From assembly GCA_030998225.1 (NCBI GenBank), contig JAPYXD010000742.1, positions 5,456,001 through 5,520,000 of the forward strand: a DNA stretch of 64,000 nucleotides. Reading direction: 5' to 3'. Made by a program: the position numbers and the translations under genes. This document shows, piece after piece, positions 10,443 to 21,577 of this stretch; the stretch's first letter is position 1; each line of letters starts with the position of its first letter. This stretch comes from Diplolepis rosae (lineage: Eukaryota > Arthropoda > Insecta > Hymenoptera > Diplolepididae). Below the pieces are notes generated by a model that was not told where the DNA came from, did not search any database, and saw only the letters and a program-made list of their open reading frames with translations.

Positions 10443-10730
10443 GAGTGGTGTATCCCACTTCTGAACTGTAGGAATAGTTTTTATTATATCAATCTCGGTT
10501 ATAAATGCTCACATTCGACGTTGAAAATTAACAAAGTTACGGGATGGTAGTCTTCACTATCGAGGGCCGAGCCAGACTGACTCTCCAGCACCAAAGCTCC
10601 TCTTTGACCCCTCTATCGGTGCTCGTCATTTGCTTGTCAGCTCCGATAAGCCCACCGGGATGTTTAAATAAAGGATCAAGCCACCTTTTCCTAGAATCTC
10701 CTTTGTCCTAAACTCTTTACTTCATTGCTT
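10443..10730 (-). mobile_element. probable Gypsy #1 5' LTR / leader remnant
   Basis: This follows gag on its upstream side and shares with 7424-7460 the stretch CTGTAGGARTAGTTTTTATTATATCAATCTCG. It also has TATA-like TATTTAAA and GC-rich leader-type sequence at 10560-10660. I cannot fix both LTR ends or a primer-binding site. Beyond it, 10731-11374 holds AT-rich sequence with weak internal similarity (ATTCATTCTAAAGT at 10753 and 11046) and no gene. Confidence 0.45.
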
Positions 10731-11374
10731 TCTTCACAATGAAGTCAACCTATTCATTCTAAAGTGTCTTTCAACATCTTGTCTTATCGTAATGCACCTC
10801 TGCATTATGTCATGTATCTTAATTTATAAAAAAAGGTTTATGTTATCTTTCGTTTATCTAAGGCTTACTTCCATATGCATACATACATGTTGTAAATTTT
10901 TGTTTTCAGGGTTATAAAGACATGTTTTGATAATATCAAAGAGAAAATATTATTTCCAAAATCCCTATCATTCATGCAGATTAGTATTACACAATTAGTA
11001 TATACAATTAGTATTGACATTTTAAAAGAGTGTTTCATACATCGAATTCATTCTAAAGTTTGTTTCGCCATTCATTGTTTACGTTAAACATCTTGTTACG
11101 AAATACTCGCGTGTGAAAACTCTTTTGGGATACATCATATTTTCTCCATACATCTACTCTAATATTTATATATAAACATTGTAAATCTCTGTTTTTATCA
11201 TGACAATGACATATTTTTCGTTGTGTGGTTAAGGAAATTTGTCTATCAGGCCACGTGATTGAATCGTATATAAACTTTTTCTTGTTAAATCACGTTTATT
11301 TATCGTCTTCTTTTACATTTCTTAAATTTTCAGAAAAACATTTTCTAAAATAAAATGGAGAAAAATTCATTTGC

Positions 11375-12428
11375 ATTGGATCTATAACTTAATTCGTGCG
11401 GTGTTTTTCCAAAATTTGAACGTTCATTTAAGAAAAACATGTACAATAGTATTATTCAGAGTATTGCCCATCTGAAGCTATGACTTTTTTCTATCTTTTT
11501 GTCATGATGGAAAATTATTGTCTCATGTCTGGTCGCATATTCCGGGCGTTTTTCGGCTATTTCTCTCTTCAAACGGATTAATTGTATTCGGTAGCGTTCT
11601 CCATTGATGGTTTAACTCAGTTTTAGCAGCTGATAATACAGCACACCTTTCTGATCCCACCAAATACAGAGCATTACCGTTGCGCCATGGATAGCAAAGC
11701 CGAATGGCTTTGCCGTTGATTTGGCTGGTTGGTCGGGTTTCACATATAATTTTTTGCGCTTGGTGTTGTCATAATGGTTCCATTTTCCATTACCAGTAAC
11801 AATCCGATGCAAAAATCACTTCTTTTTTTGGCGTCCTAGCAGCGTTTCGGACATGCAAGACCGCCTTTCAACGTCTCTCGGCTTGAGTTCATGTGTAACC
11901 CAATTTCCTTGCTTTTGAATGTATCCCGCTGCTTTTAAACGTTTTGAAATGACTGCTTGAGTGACTCCTAAAGATTCTGCGAGCTCTTCTTGTGTTTGGC
12001 AACAATTTTCATCGAGTAATGCTTCCAGGTCTTCATCTTCAAACTTTTTTGGCTGCCCAGGACGTTCTTCGTCTCCCAAGCCAAAATCACCACTTTTAAA
12101 TCTTGCAAACCACTTTTGGCACGTTAGCTCAGCTAGAGCATCTTCACCATAAACTTCCACCAAAATACGATGACTTCCGGCAGCAGTTTTCTTCATATTA
12201 AAGTAATGAAGAAGAATCCCCCGCAAAAACACTTTTACAGGCACAAAGTTGGACATATTTGAGTGAAAAAAATTATTATTGTTTGCGCTTCAAATGAATG
12301 ACATATACTGAAACAGACGTACAATGACAGTAGCTTTCCAACGCATGTTCGGAATATTGGAACGATGGAATAATAATCAAGTTACGCCATCACTTAGCAA
12401 ACTGTACGAATTAAGTTATAGATCCAAT
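11375..12428 (-). pseudogene. mariner element with internally deleted transposase
   Basis: The ends are inverted repeats of ATTGGATCTATAACTTAATTCG (11375 and 12428). Frame 11816-12256 holds the helix-turn-helix N-terminus (MSNFVP...HYFNMKKTAAGSHRILVEVYG, SLGVTQAVISKRLKA). Frame 11612-11812 holds the start of the catalytic domain, but the first catalytic motif TGDEKW is changed to TGNGKW. Around 11480-11500 the protein jumps from FHHDK to the terminal SDGQY-like segment, so the region with the second and third catalytic Asp is deleted. It is a dead mariner. Confidence 0.9.
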
Positions 12429-13320
12429 AATATTCAGTTGATTCCTAACTTTTGATTTAAATACTATATTAATATTATATTTATCATTCATATAGATCGT
12501 CAACGTTTTTTTAAATGTCGCGAATATGCATCCTTCGCGGACATTATATAAGTAGCGTTGACATATGAGCAGAGTGTTTTATGATAATTTTGTGTCAACC
12601 TAAAAATCATAAAATGCTGATCAGTATCAAGAGTTTGATTCAGGTGAATGTTATCTAGAACTTCGGTACAAGAGTCCCTCGGTTTATAGAGGTATTGTTT
12701 ATTGCTTCTATTGTTTTCCTTCGTTACCTTATCTAGGGGTAAATTTCCGCGTTGTAAAATAATTTTCTTCCTAATATTTCGTCTGACAATTCGTCACAAG
12801 TTTGGGTTTGAGACGTCTCAAACTTCTATATCATTAACTATAGAAGGGATAATACTCGCAATAAAAACTCGTGGCCCACTTACATATCATACTTTTATAC
12901 TAAGTTTATGACAATCTAGACAAGGGTTCTTAACAGAAATTTTGGATCTCATTGAATAAGTATTGAAAAGTATTTATTAAATCTAAGACAAATAAGGATA
13001 GCAAGTCAGTAAACAAACTAATTTTAATTATGAAAATTAATAGAAATTTGTTAACTACACGGAGAGAAATAACTGGTGCCATGCACTCGAGAGACCAGTG
13101 TTTGGCAATTGTCGCTGTTCAAATATTTGAACTTATAAACTCGAGTATTAAATGCTCAAAATTCATGCGAGCTGCGCACAATAATCTACAAAGACAAAAT
13201 ACTATATATTCACATAAAAAGTACGTGATATTACAACATTTACTACTCATGCGACTTATAGTAGATACTAGATGGGCAGAAGGTGCCAAACGTGCGCAAA
13301 ACGTGAAACACAAGCGTTGA
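12429..13320. other. no supported gene
   Basis: AT-rich sequence. A 96-codon open frame (13030-13320, plus) has no domain I recognise and no splice context that singles it out. CACGGAGAGAAATAACTGG near 13060 is reminiscent of MITE termini but has no partner. Confidence 0.5.
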
Positions 13321-13329
13321 ACTCCTTAG

Positions 13330-13448
13330 GGCCCGTCCACCGACTATACCGATTTCGATATCTCGAGTTTCTCGATACTGTTAGTACTGTCAATGCCAGT
13401 GTGAAATGGCTTGAAAAACGGCACGAGGAGAAAGGAGAAAAATCCAGG
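13330..13448 (+). other. possible 5' exon of the downstream spliced gene
   Basis: A comparatively GC-balanced segment ending AAATCCAG|GTAAGA (donor at 13449), a strong insect splice donor. A second candidate begins after TTTTTCAG at 13825 (ATGCCAAGTTTACGGAGC...). Neither carries the start codon of the coding frame at 14078, so they may be untranslated leader exons. The upstream limit is a guess. A transcript would settle it. Confidence 0.35.
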
Positions 13449-14077
13449 TAAGATTTTCACGGTATCTATATGTTAATATGCGTAATTATCGATTTTTTTC
13501 TGTGTAATTTGTATCAGTCGCTGGTTGAATTTGTAGATAAAATCGTGATGTATCGGTAGTCAATTTTTTTTGTAGGTTACATAACAAGGGACTTTAATGA
13601 TTGATGAATAAACAAGATGTGATTGAATGCAAAGGAATATTGATATTTTATTTCAAATTTATTCTCATTACCGTATTATCCAATATATCATAAAATTTCA
13701 ATGAAATTTCTTATTTTCACTGTGAAATTATCGGAAGCATGATTTAAGCAAAATGCAGGGGGATTTTTTTTCAATTTTCGATTTTTGGAAAAGCTATTGA
13801 TGTACTCCCTAATTAATTTTTCAGCGCAACTTCAGATGCCAAGTTTACGGAGCTGATGTGGCATTATAATGACTGCAAAATTGTAGACGAGATTCAAATT
13901 TAAATGTCATTCCTGTTACCAGTGTTTAAAAAGTTTAATTTGAAATTATCGATACTGAAAGTGAACTGAAACTAAAAATGATACATAGATATTTACAATT
14001 CAGTTAATTGTTTTGTCACTTGCATGTTTGGCTCTGTATGTAGCATTTTAGATGATAAGGACTTATAATTTTCAGCA

Positions 14078-15848
14078 ATGTCTTATCGAGACGAAGTTCC
14101 TTCGAAAAAAATGAAAATTGAAAACAATCCATTTACAAATGCAATTGCACCAAATGAAAATTCAACCCAAGGTTTTGATTCGTACAAATGTGAACAAGCT
14201 TCAAAAAAAGATTTTTTGTTTCCTTCCGGTTCTCTCGAATTATCTGGCATTGGTCCCTTTCAACCCGTAGAGGGAGTTTTCGAAATTTCTCAAAGCACTT
14301 CCACTTTAATAGATGTTAGTACCAATGAGGCACTCGTGATTGATTCTGACGAGCAGCCATTGCTAACTTGCAGGCTTGGTCAAACAAGTCAAACACCTCC
14401 AACAAAAGGTATCCACCATATTATGGAAAACCCTTTTACCGCGTAAAAATTATAACAAACTGTTCTGAAAGAAAAAATTTCTAAATTTCTAGTTAAAGAA
14501 ATCAGTTGTTTTTCCAATTATTTATACCTTCAGGTATTCTCTTCTTGTTTATCATGTTAATTGACCTAAGAGTATAACAAAAAGTTCAAACTTCAACCAT
14601 AATATTTTTTCAATTGTTGAATATCAATTGATAAATTTTTTGCAATACTGCATAAACTTTCACTTGCTTTGGAATCAGATAATCAAAATGCTCGGATTGG
14701 CAATTATATTTACGTAATGCTGATGGATAATCCGGGAGGAAAATTCCAAATTCAATCTTATGACTTCCAACAAGACAAAGTCAATTTCGAGAAAATGCTC
14801 GAAATGAAGAAAGGGTCGACTTTATTTTCATTGAAAACAATATCGAAAATTGTTATTCTTTATGAAATGCATCGAACTCGATCCTATTTGTAAGTTCCGA
14901 ATTTGAAACCAGAATAAAAATTGAAGTATATTTAAGATCAATCTTTTTCAAACACCTGAAGTTTTCAAATACATAACATTTCTGACTGAAAAGAGTCTAA
15001 ATCCCATATGACTTTATAGGATCACGTCTGACAGATTAGCACAGCTTGCTGAACTTACAGCTGCTGTGTTTCCAAAGTTCTCAAAAAGTACTTTTTATTC
15101 ACCTTCAGAAAAAGGCGTAAATGCCAGAGGAACGTTTCAATCGTTTTATGCAAATCACAGGAGAGACTTGATTCTTATGAATTTGTTGAAGACTCGTACA
15201 GCCCTAAAAAAACAATCAATTGTAGAAGGTACATTTCCTATCCTATATTTAATAGTATATTACTTTACAAGGGGCGAAACAGAGCGATTGCATGAGTGTG
15301 AAGTTTGCTCTGCCCGAGTGAAACGAGGGCTGAAATCACACGAAATGCTTTCGCTGTGCTTTGTTTCGAGTAATGTATACTATTTTTCATAGCAACTCTT
15401 TTGAGAATCTGATTGGCTGTAACTGTGGAGCGGATTGAAACAGCGACTTTCAACCCTAGGGTTGAAAATCGTAGTTTCAACCCGCTCTACAGGTACCGAA
15501 AATAACTTTTACCACGCCTACTGCATCTCTTCAGGTGTTTGTAAACCGGAAATTATAATGAGTATTGATATGCTCCCGAAACTACCACCTTGTTTATACA
15601 TTGTTATAAAAGACGAAGAATTTATTGCAACGAGGTATGACTTTTAGGATGGTAAACTATCAGTATACTTGTATAAAAACTGCTTATCAATGTGAATAAA
15701 CTCTGTAAATGAAAAATTTTTCAGTGTTGAAGCATTTCGTTTTTATCTCAAGAAAATCGGGTTTTTATCAAAATTTTTATTGCAAACGAAAAAAAATCAC
15801 TTGTACTCATTATATCTTGGATTGAAAAAGTTGGTCGGCATACTATAA
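14078..15848 (+). CDS. five-exon gene, 324-residue predicted protein, unrecognised
   Basis: Exons 14076-14408, 14679-14889, 15020-15228, 15535-15634 and 15725-15848, each bounded by AG|...|GT (donors GTATCC, GTAAGT, GTACAT, GTATGA; acceptors TCAG or TAG). All four phase transitions agree, giving 975 nt of open frame from ATG 14078 to TAA 15846-15848. The N-terminal 110 residues are polar and low complexity (MSYRDEVPSKKMKIENNPF start, acidic later), probably disordered. The middle holds a compact domain with VFPKFSKSTFYSPSEKG and an aromatic SFYANHRRDL; the end is basic and hydrophobic. I do not recognise the family. Agreement of phases argues for a real transcribed gene. The last codons run into an inverted-repeat insertion (15841-16062), so the natural C-terminus may have been lost. 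It could also be a domesticated transposon gene. Confidence 0.65.
15230..15500 (+). repeat. dispersed 270-bp repeat, copy 1 (in intron 3 of the five-exon gene)
   Basis: It matches 63255-63490 in inverted orientation over almost its full length (shared: TTTCAACCC..AGGGTTGAAA, CCAATCAGATTCTCAAAAG, CATTACTCGAAACAAA, CTTCACACTCATGCAATCGC). It has no coding capacity, and no clear TIR beyond the central TTCAACCC...GGGTTGAA palindrome. It occupies almost all of intron 3 without touching the splice sites. Confidence 0.85.
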
Positions 15849-16062
15849 TACCATATGGAAATACCATGCAGTAAAATAATATGGTGATCCTCAAAAAAAA
15901 TTCGAAATTATAAAACTGGATTTAATTTCCAATCATGAAAATATTTTCCCACTTTTTAAATTTGAAATTTTTTTCTTATTACATGTGGTTTTACTATGTG
16001 GCCTTACTATGTGGTATTACTTGAGGTTTTACCATGCGATATTTCCATTTGGTATTACAACA
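15841..16062. repeat. imperfect foldback at the 3' end of the five-exon gene
   Basis: ATAATACCATATGGAAATACCATG (15843 on) is the imperfect inverse of TTTTACCATGCGATATTTCCATTTGGTATTA (16029 on), around an AT-rich loop. The stop codon of the gene lies in the first bases of the left arm. Probably a small MITE. Downstream, 16063-17172 is about 1.1 kb of AT-rich DNA where I see no gene. Confidence 0.6.
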
Positions 16063-17172
16063 TTTTTTTTTGGAATATAAATGAAATGGTCCGGAAATCC
16101 TAAACATTTTATAAACATTTTTATAAAAACGTTTATACAATGTTTGGGATTTTCAGATTTTTGGATATTTAGGATTTTTCATTTTAGGATTTTCATTTTT
16201 TTTTATTATATATCATCAAAAAATCTGATAATAGAAATATTGAGATTCCTGTCAAAAAAGAGATTTAGCGATGTAGAGATTGTCATTTGATGTTTATTGA
16301 CAATATCTTTAAATGACTTGTGAGCACAATTAATTTTATCAGCAATTTTCAATTGAAAATGACCTTTAGAAATCTTAATTACGTATATAATAATTTTTGC
16401 TCATAACATTAAAACTCGAGAAACAAAAGAATCATTAATATCTCTGTACTTTAGTACTTATTTTCCTTTCAAATACTTTACGTGAATTCCAATTACATAC
16501 AAACAACTTACAATTGTATAAAAATTCGCTCGATTAATACGAAGATAATACTTTCGAATTCATAATTGCTGATGATTTTTTTGATATACACAGAAAACAT
16601 TGTATTAATATAAAATTTTGATCCGATATTATAAAAATAGACTTTTTATTTTAAATGTACATAATAAAATTTGTAAAGTTTTCAGTTAGTTAAATATAAA
16701 AATCAATAACATTCTTTTGATACGCATAAAATTCTGAGGTTTTTTAAAGTAATGATCGATGTGCACTTTCTTTATGGTTCAACATTTTAAGAAAAAAAAT
16801 GTTTCGGATGTAAAAAATTTCGTTATTTAGTGCATGAGTGTGCATTTAAGTTTCCTGCGATAGCCATCTAGAAGATTGACATACTTAATCAGGCCACAGA
16901 TTTAAATTTTGGTTAATTCAATACGTAAACGTTTTATTACATAGTATTTAAAAAAATTATATTTAAGAAATGAAATTCATGTTGAGCAATTGTATGCATA
17001 AAATAAAATTTAAAAAACGCAACATTCGGTCGAAAATGCGAATGTTTTCCATACTTTTTTTGCACAACCTTCGAACATAAACTGAAAAAATTAATTGAAT
17101 TGTAATTAACATATTTCCCTAAATGTATAGAAATTTATATAGTCTATTACGCGCTTCTTATATGAAGAAATT

Positions 17173-17808
17173 CTAGTATAAGACATACGCCTTGTTCGTG
17201 TCCAATTGATTTAATTCACCAGCAAGTCTTCGGATCCAACAAGTGTCATCGATAGCTGATACAGCTGCTCGATACTCAGCCTCTGCAGTCGAGTTTGAAA
17301 CGGTGTTTTGCTTTTGAGTGTACCAGACAACAGGACCTCCACGCATAAGCAATATTCCACTCGTAGAATGTCCTGAGACTGTGTCACCACCGTAGAGGGA
17401 GTCACTGTACACAGTCACGTTGTTTTCACCATTAAAAAATATACCGAATTTAATAGTACCTTTTACATACTGGAAAACACGCTTGATAATTTTCCAGTGA
17501 CTAGTCATAGGATTTTTGTTGTATTTACTTAAGTAGTTTATGGAAAAACTGATGTCTGGCCGAGATATTGTGGCCATGTAAAGTAAACTTCCAACAGCTT
17601 CACGGTATGGTTTTGACGTTTCCAAAGGTTTATCGTTTACAAAATTTCCAGGGTCAGTAACCATTCCTCTTTCTATAGGTGTGTAGACTGGATTCATCTC
17701 TTCAAAATAAAAACGTTCCAAAATTCTTTCTGCGTATCTTGACTGATTTATTAATATTCCATTCATTTTCTTTTCCAGTGTTCCAAGTGATCTTGAACTT
17801 CTCATCAA
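17173..17808 (-). pseudogene. Copia RNase H and C-terminal pol (frameshifted from RT)
   Basis: A 211-codon frame continues the 718-codon pol frame after a frameshift near 17760. It contains the Copia connection (EAVGSLLYMATISRPDISFSINYLSKY in outline) and RNase H with VTVYSDS, SGHSTSGILL and STAEAEYRAAVSA. Copia RNase H normally has ADWAGD near here; SDSLYGGD is the corresponding place. The end at 17173 is close to where pol should stop, but no 3' LTR resembling 20689-21182 is seen below it. Confidence 0.85.
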
Positions 17809-19858
17809 GTATTCTCAAAACTTCGACCATTCTCTTCTTGATTTTTCCCACTATGAGTCCATCGTGCACGTGTAAGACTATTATAATACTTCTGTCCTTG
17901 TTGTAATATACACATGGATCATCATCCGTAGACTCAAAGTGTAGGGAGTTCAAAAAATCCGTGAATTTCTTATTCCAATTTTTAGGTGATTGTTTTAAAC
18001 CATAGAGACTTTTCTTCAATTCGCATATGCGTCCAGAATTATCATTGCATCCCTCTGGTTGATACATAAAAATCTTCTCATCTAATTCACCGTGTAAAAA
18101 GGCGGTTTTTACATCAAATGCCATTATTTCCATACGTTTAGATGCAGCTATACTTAGGATTAAGCGAATGGACATGTGTCGAGCAACAGGACTAAACACT
18201 TCAAAGTAGTACCTACCTTCTTTTTGCTCGAATCCTCTGACGACAAGTCTTGCTTTGTATTTTCCTTTTTCCTTTTCGCATAAAACCCAACGGCAGGTCA
18301 AGGGCTTAAGATCTTTAGGTTTTTCAGTCAAAATCCAGGTTTTCATTTCAATCAGCGACTTATATTCATCCTTCATGGCATTTTTCCAGTTTTCATCCTT
18401 GAGAGCCTCAGCGACAGAAATATTACTTACTTCACCGATCATAGCAGACTCTATTTCTTTCATCATCAACGCCGAGTCCGTAACATAATCATCGTATTTT
18501 GCTGGAGCTTTTAGCGTACGACGATCTCTCAATTTACTTCTTACTGGAACTTGACAATTTTCGATTTGACTATCAGAGCTATCAAACTGATTTTCATTTT
18601 CAGAATTTTCGGATGAATTTTCCTCTTGAGATTCTTCATCTCTTTCAACATTTTCAGATGAGCTTGCATTTTCAGACTCGCCAGTTTCAAAACTATCATA
18701 TTCAGAACCTTCATCCGAAATTTCTTGCACTGCAACGGTTTGAACACTATTATCAGTCGTCGGCATTTCTAATTTGGATTTGCTGTGGAAAATTCCAAGA
18801 TGTTCCAAAATTCGCTGTGTGTCACGATTCTTTATTTCAGTGCCGTTGTCTGACCGTAAAACTTTTACTTTTCTGCCAAATTGATTTTCGACTAGCTTCA
18901 TAAAAACTTCCAATTTGGCAGCAGCCTTACTTTTATTTTTCAAAAAATACACAGTCTTAAAATGCGTATAATCATCCTTGAAAAGCAAAAAATACTTTGC
19001 TCCTCCTAAAGAGTAAACATTCATCTCACATAAGTCTACGCGTACCAGATCCAGTGGCTCGACAGATATCTTTGGGTTGAGAGGATGCGACACTCTGTGT
19101 TGTTTTCCATACGTACAGCCTGGACACACATGATTATCCCAGTCATCTAGAAATTTGATTCCACTTCTATTTGATACTTCTCTTACTTGTGCACCATTCT
19201 GATGTGCAAGCTTTTCATGCCACTTTCTTACAGAGATATTCACTAGACACTGTTCAGGTTCTTGACGAAATTTCATTTTAAATATTTTTCCTTCTCTCAG
19301 TGCTATCGCACCAATAATTCCATTATTATCTTTAAAAATGGACTTATCTGCATCAGCTGACTGCTTATAACCTTTGTCCAATACAGAACTTACAGAGAAA
19401 AGATTGAATGGCATTTTTGGAGTGTATAGAACGTCCTTCAAAACTGTTTTCCCCCTTGTCTTACCATTAAAAGCTTCAAGCTCGATATCGCCTGCTCCAA
19501 TACCTTTCAGTTCTGTAACATTGCCAATGATAACTTTGGACGGACAGTCGAGAGCGACACAATTTTTGAACCATTCTTTACGTGAACTCATATGTTGAAT
19601 CGCTCCACAATCTTGATACCAACAATCATCAAAGCCTCCTTCGAGAGAGCTTGCAGCCGATAAACTCACTGTCATAAGAGCACGTCGGTTGCTTGAATTT
19701 TGTCCATTTCTATCTGACTTGTCATCTCGCGGACTAGAGTCCGTGTTCGGACAATCTTTGGCAAAATGTCCTTTACATTTGCACTTATTACAGCCATATG
19801 TATTTTTGCAATACTCTAGATATTTTGCACAAGGCTTACCATGACACTTAGACTTCAT
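17702..19858 (-). pseudogene. Copia pol: zinc knuckle, protease, integrase, reverse transcriptase
   Basis: Order along the 718 codons: CNKCKCKGHFAKDC knuckle; protease with DCGAIQHM (usually DSGATxHM, so the active site is altered); integrase HHCC (WHEKLAHQN ... CPGCTYGKQHR) and core with VDLCEM, FKDDYTHF and RSDNGTEI; then a jump from LGIFHSKS to an acidic linker, so the integrase catalytic Glu and C-terminus are deleted; RT with KARLVVRGFEQKEG, AFDVKTAFLHGELDE and KKSLYGLKQSP. The RT active site reads LHVHDGLIV where LYVDDGLI is expected, so one catalytic Asp is lost. Long open frame but enzymatically dead. Confidence 0.92.
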
Positions 19859-20600
19859 GTGTCCCTTTTTTCCACATTTAAAACATTCTATAGACCCTTT
19901 CTGACTAGACGTTGGCTTCTCTAACTTGTTACCATGTTTCGATATAAAAGCATTTTGAGACGTAGGCTTATTTAATAACTCGCTTTCGTTTATTCTGTCT
20001 TCTTCTAGTCTTAAGCGATCAAACAGATTGCTGAGAGATTTGTCTATTGCACTTACGTTATCCCATGCAGTTCAGAAATGGTGAAGTTTTGGCGGAAGGA
20101 TTCCTAAAATTCTCTGCATGATCCAAGACTTTAATTTCTTCACCCTCAGCAGACAGACTATCAGCATACTGTTGTATTTGCAGGCAATTTTCAATGACAG
20201 ACTTGCTTATGTTGTATTTGTATCCAAAAAAAGTCTTTGTAAACCTTCGACGGAAACATCAGACTTTTTTCCATACAAGGTGTCGAGTTTACAGAGCATA
20301 GCATTTGCAGACGTACACTTACATATTTTCTTCACAATTTGGCCGCTGCAATTTAAACCAATGAGGGTTTGTGCTTCAAGATCTTTCGCTAACCATGGAG
20401 CTACAGCCGCACTATCATCACTTCCATCTGGCTTCAATTCTACTCCAGTAGCAACATTGAAAAGTTTCTTTGACTTTAGTGTGAGATCTAGTTAAAATCT
20501 CCAAGACTCGTAATTTATATTTCCTTGAGCATCTTCCGTTAAACTCTCCAATTGCGACCTTATAGTTTCCATTTTGACTTATTTATTTATCCTTTCAATA
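19859..20600 (-). pseudogene. Copia gag, degraded
   Basis: Frames on the minus strand read a Copia gag in pieces: GNINYESW (near 20510), a 76-codon piece at 20207-20437 (DSAAVAPWLAKDLEAQ, a typical gag helix), broken pieces down to about 19900, and a first zinc knuckle CFKCGKKGHMKSKC at about 19848-19890 that joins the pol frame. Several stops and shifts. Confidence 0.75.
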
Positions 20601-20670
20601 TAATCAGACTTGTGCAAAAAAAATTTCCTCACAGACTTTCTCAGGCTTAACCTCAAATATGCAAGGGCAC

Positions 20671-20688
20671 GTGCCTGGGCCCGTAACC
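20671..20688 (-). promoter_or_regulatory. primer-binding site for half tRNA-iMet
   Basis: On the minus strand, directly after the 5' LTR, GGTTACGGGCCCAGGCACG is nearly complementary to the anticodon stem-loop of eukaryotic initiator tRNA-Met, the half-tRNA primer known from Copia-type elements. Its position immediately after the terminal CA of the LTR supports the call. Confidence 0.75.
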
Positions 20689-21182
20689 TGACAAAAACTC
20701 TCTATCAATTCAGACTTTTGCATATGTAGGAGATTTTATAATTAAAAAAGGGTCTGACTATTGTACTTCATTTTATTTTGCACAATCTTTATTGAAAAGA
20801 AAAGTAATTCTAAAGGCGCCTGCAACACAAAAAAAGAAGAAATTAGAACTTATATTGCAGAGCCACGTGGAGAGAGAAATTATTCATTTAGCCTGTTATT
20901 TTTCCAGACTTTACATTAAAAGAAGATAAATCATATATACCTTTTTTTTTCTTGTGATTTGCTCACACGACTCGCTACCTATATTTTACCTTTTCTTTAA
21001 GAAAACTATTTTTCTATTATTGAACATTAGGCTTTCTTTCTATCAATCGAACATTCCACCGTTCTCCATAAAACATAAAAACTGAGAGACGCAGTGAGCA
21101 CGCACAAGACAAGAGGGCGCAACCTACATTCACATTTTTGTACTTAAAGTCTTACATACATAAAAATAATTACATATCAACA
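20689..21182 (-). mobile_element. Copia 5' LTR, 494 bp
   Basis: The LTR begins TGTTGATATG (minus strand, from 21182) and ends TTTTTGTCA at 20689, followed at once by the primer-binding site. An AATAAA-like signal (CAATAAAG) lies inside. Outside, at 21183, a mariner reading frame begins abruptly, so the Copia inserted into that mariner. No matching 3' LTR is visible near 17172, so the 3' end was lost. Confidence 0.8.
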
Positions 21183-21575
21183 GATACAAATTATAAGGAA
21201 CCCAAGTTCCTTGATTTTGAATCATTTCCAACTCATGCAATCGCTTGAAAATAGCTCGGCGGGTAACTCCTAATGCTGAAGCAAGCTCTTTTTGCATTTG
21301 TCATGGATCCTCATCGATCAATGCCTCCAATTCAGCGTCTTCGAAGGTTTTTGGCCTTCCTTCACGCGGACGGTCGTAAACATCGAAGTCACCGTCTTTA
21401 AAGTGACGGAAACAATCACGGCACGTTGTTTCACTTAGAGCAGCATCTCCGTAAACTTTTTGGAGCTCTCGATGCGCTTCAGACATCGTTTTCTTCGAAT
21501 GAAAGAAGAAAATCAACACTTCCCGCAAATTACGATTATTTGGCACAAAATCAGACATTTTCACACAACCAAAAG
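21183..21575 (-). pseudogene. mariner transposase N-terminus interrupted on both sides
   Basis: Frame 21301-21564 starts MKMSDFVPNNRNLREV and shows the helix-turn-helix (HRELQKVYGDAALSETTCRDCF, GDFDVYDRPREGRP). After a stop it continues to 21183 with ELASALGVTRRAIFKRL and QGTWVPY. It is cut at 21183 by the Copia LTR. Upstream of its ATG the leader is cut at 21576 by the plus-strand mariner. The catalytic half is not found on the far side of the Copia. Confidence 0.85.
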
Positions 21576-21577
21576 TA

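Noticed and set aside
18499..18903. 134-codon plus-strand frame
   Set aside because: Antisense to the Copia acidic linker and integrase.
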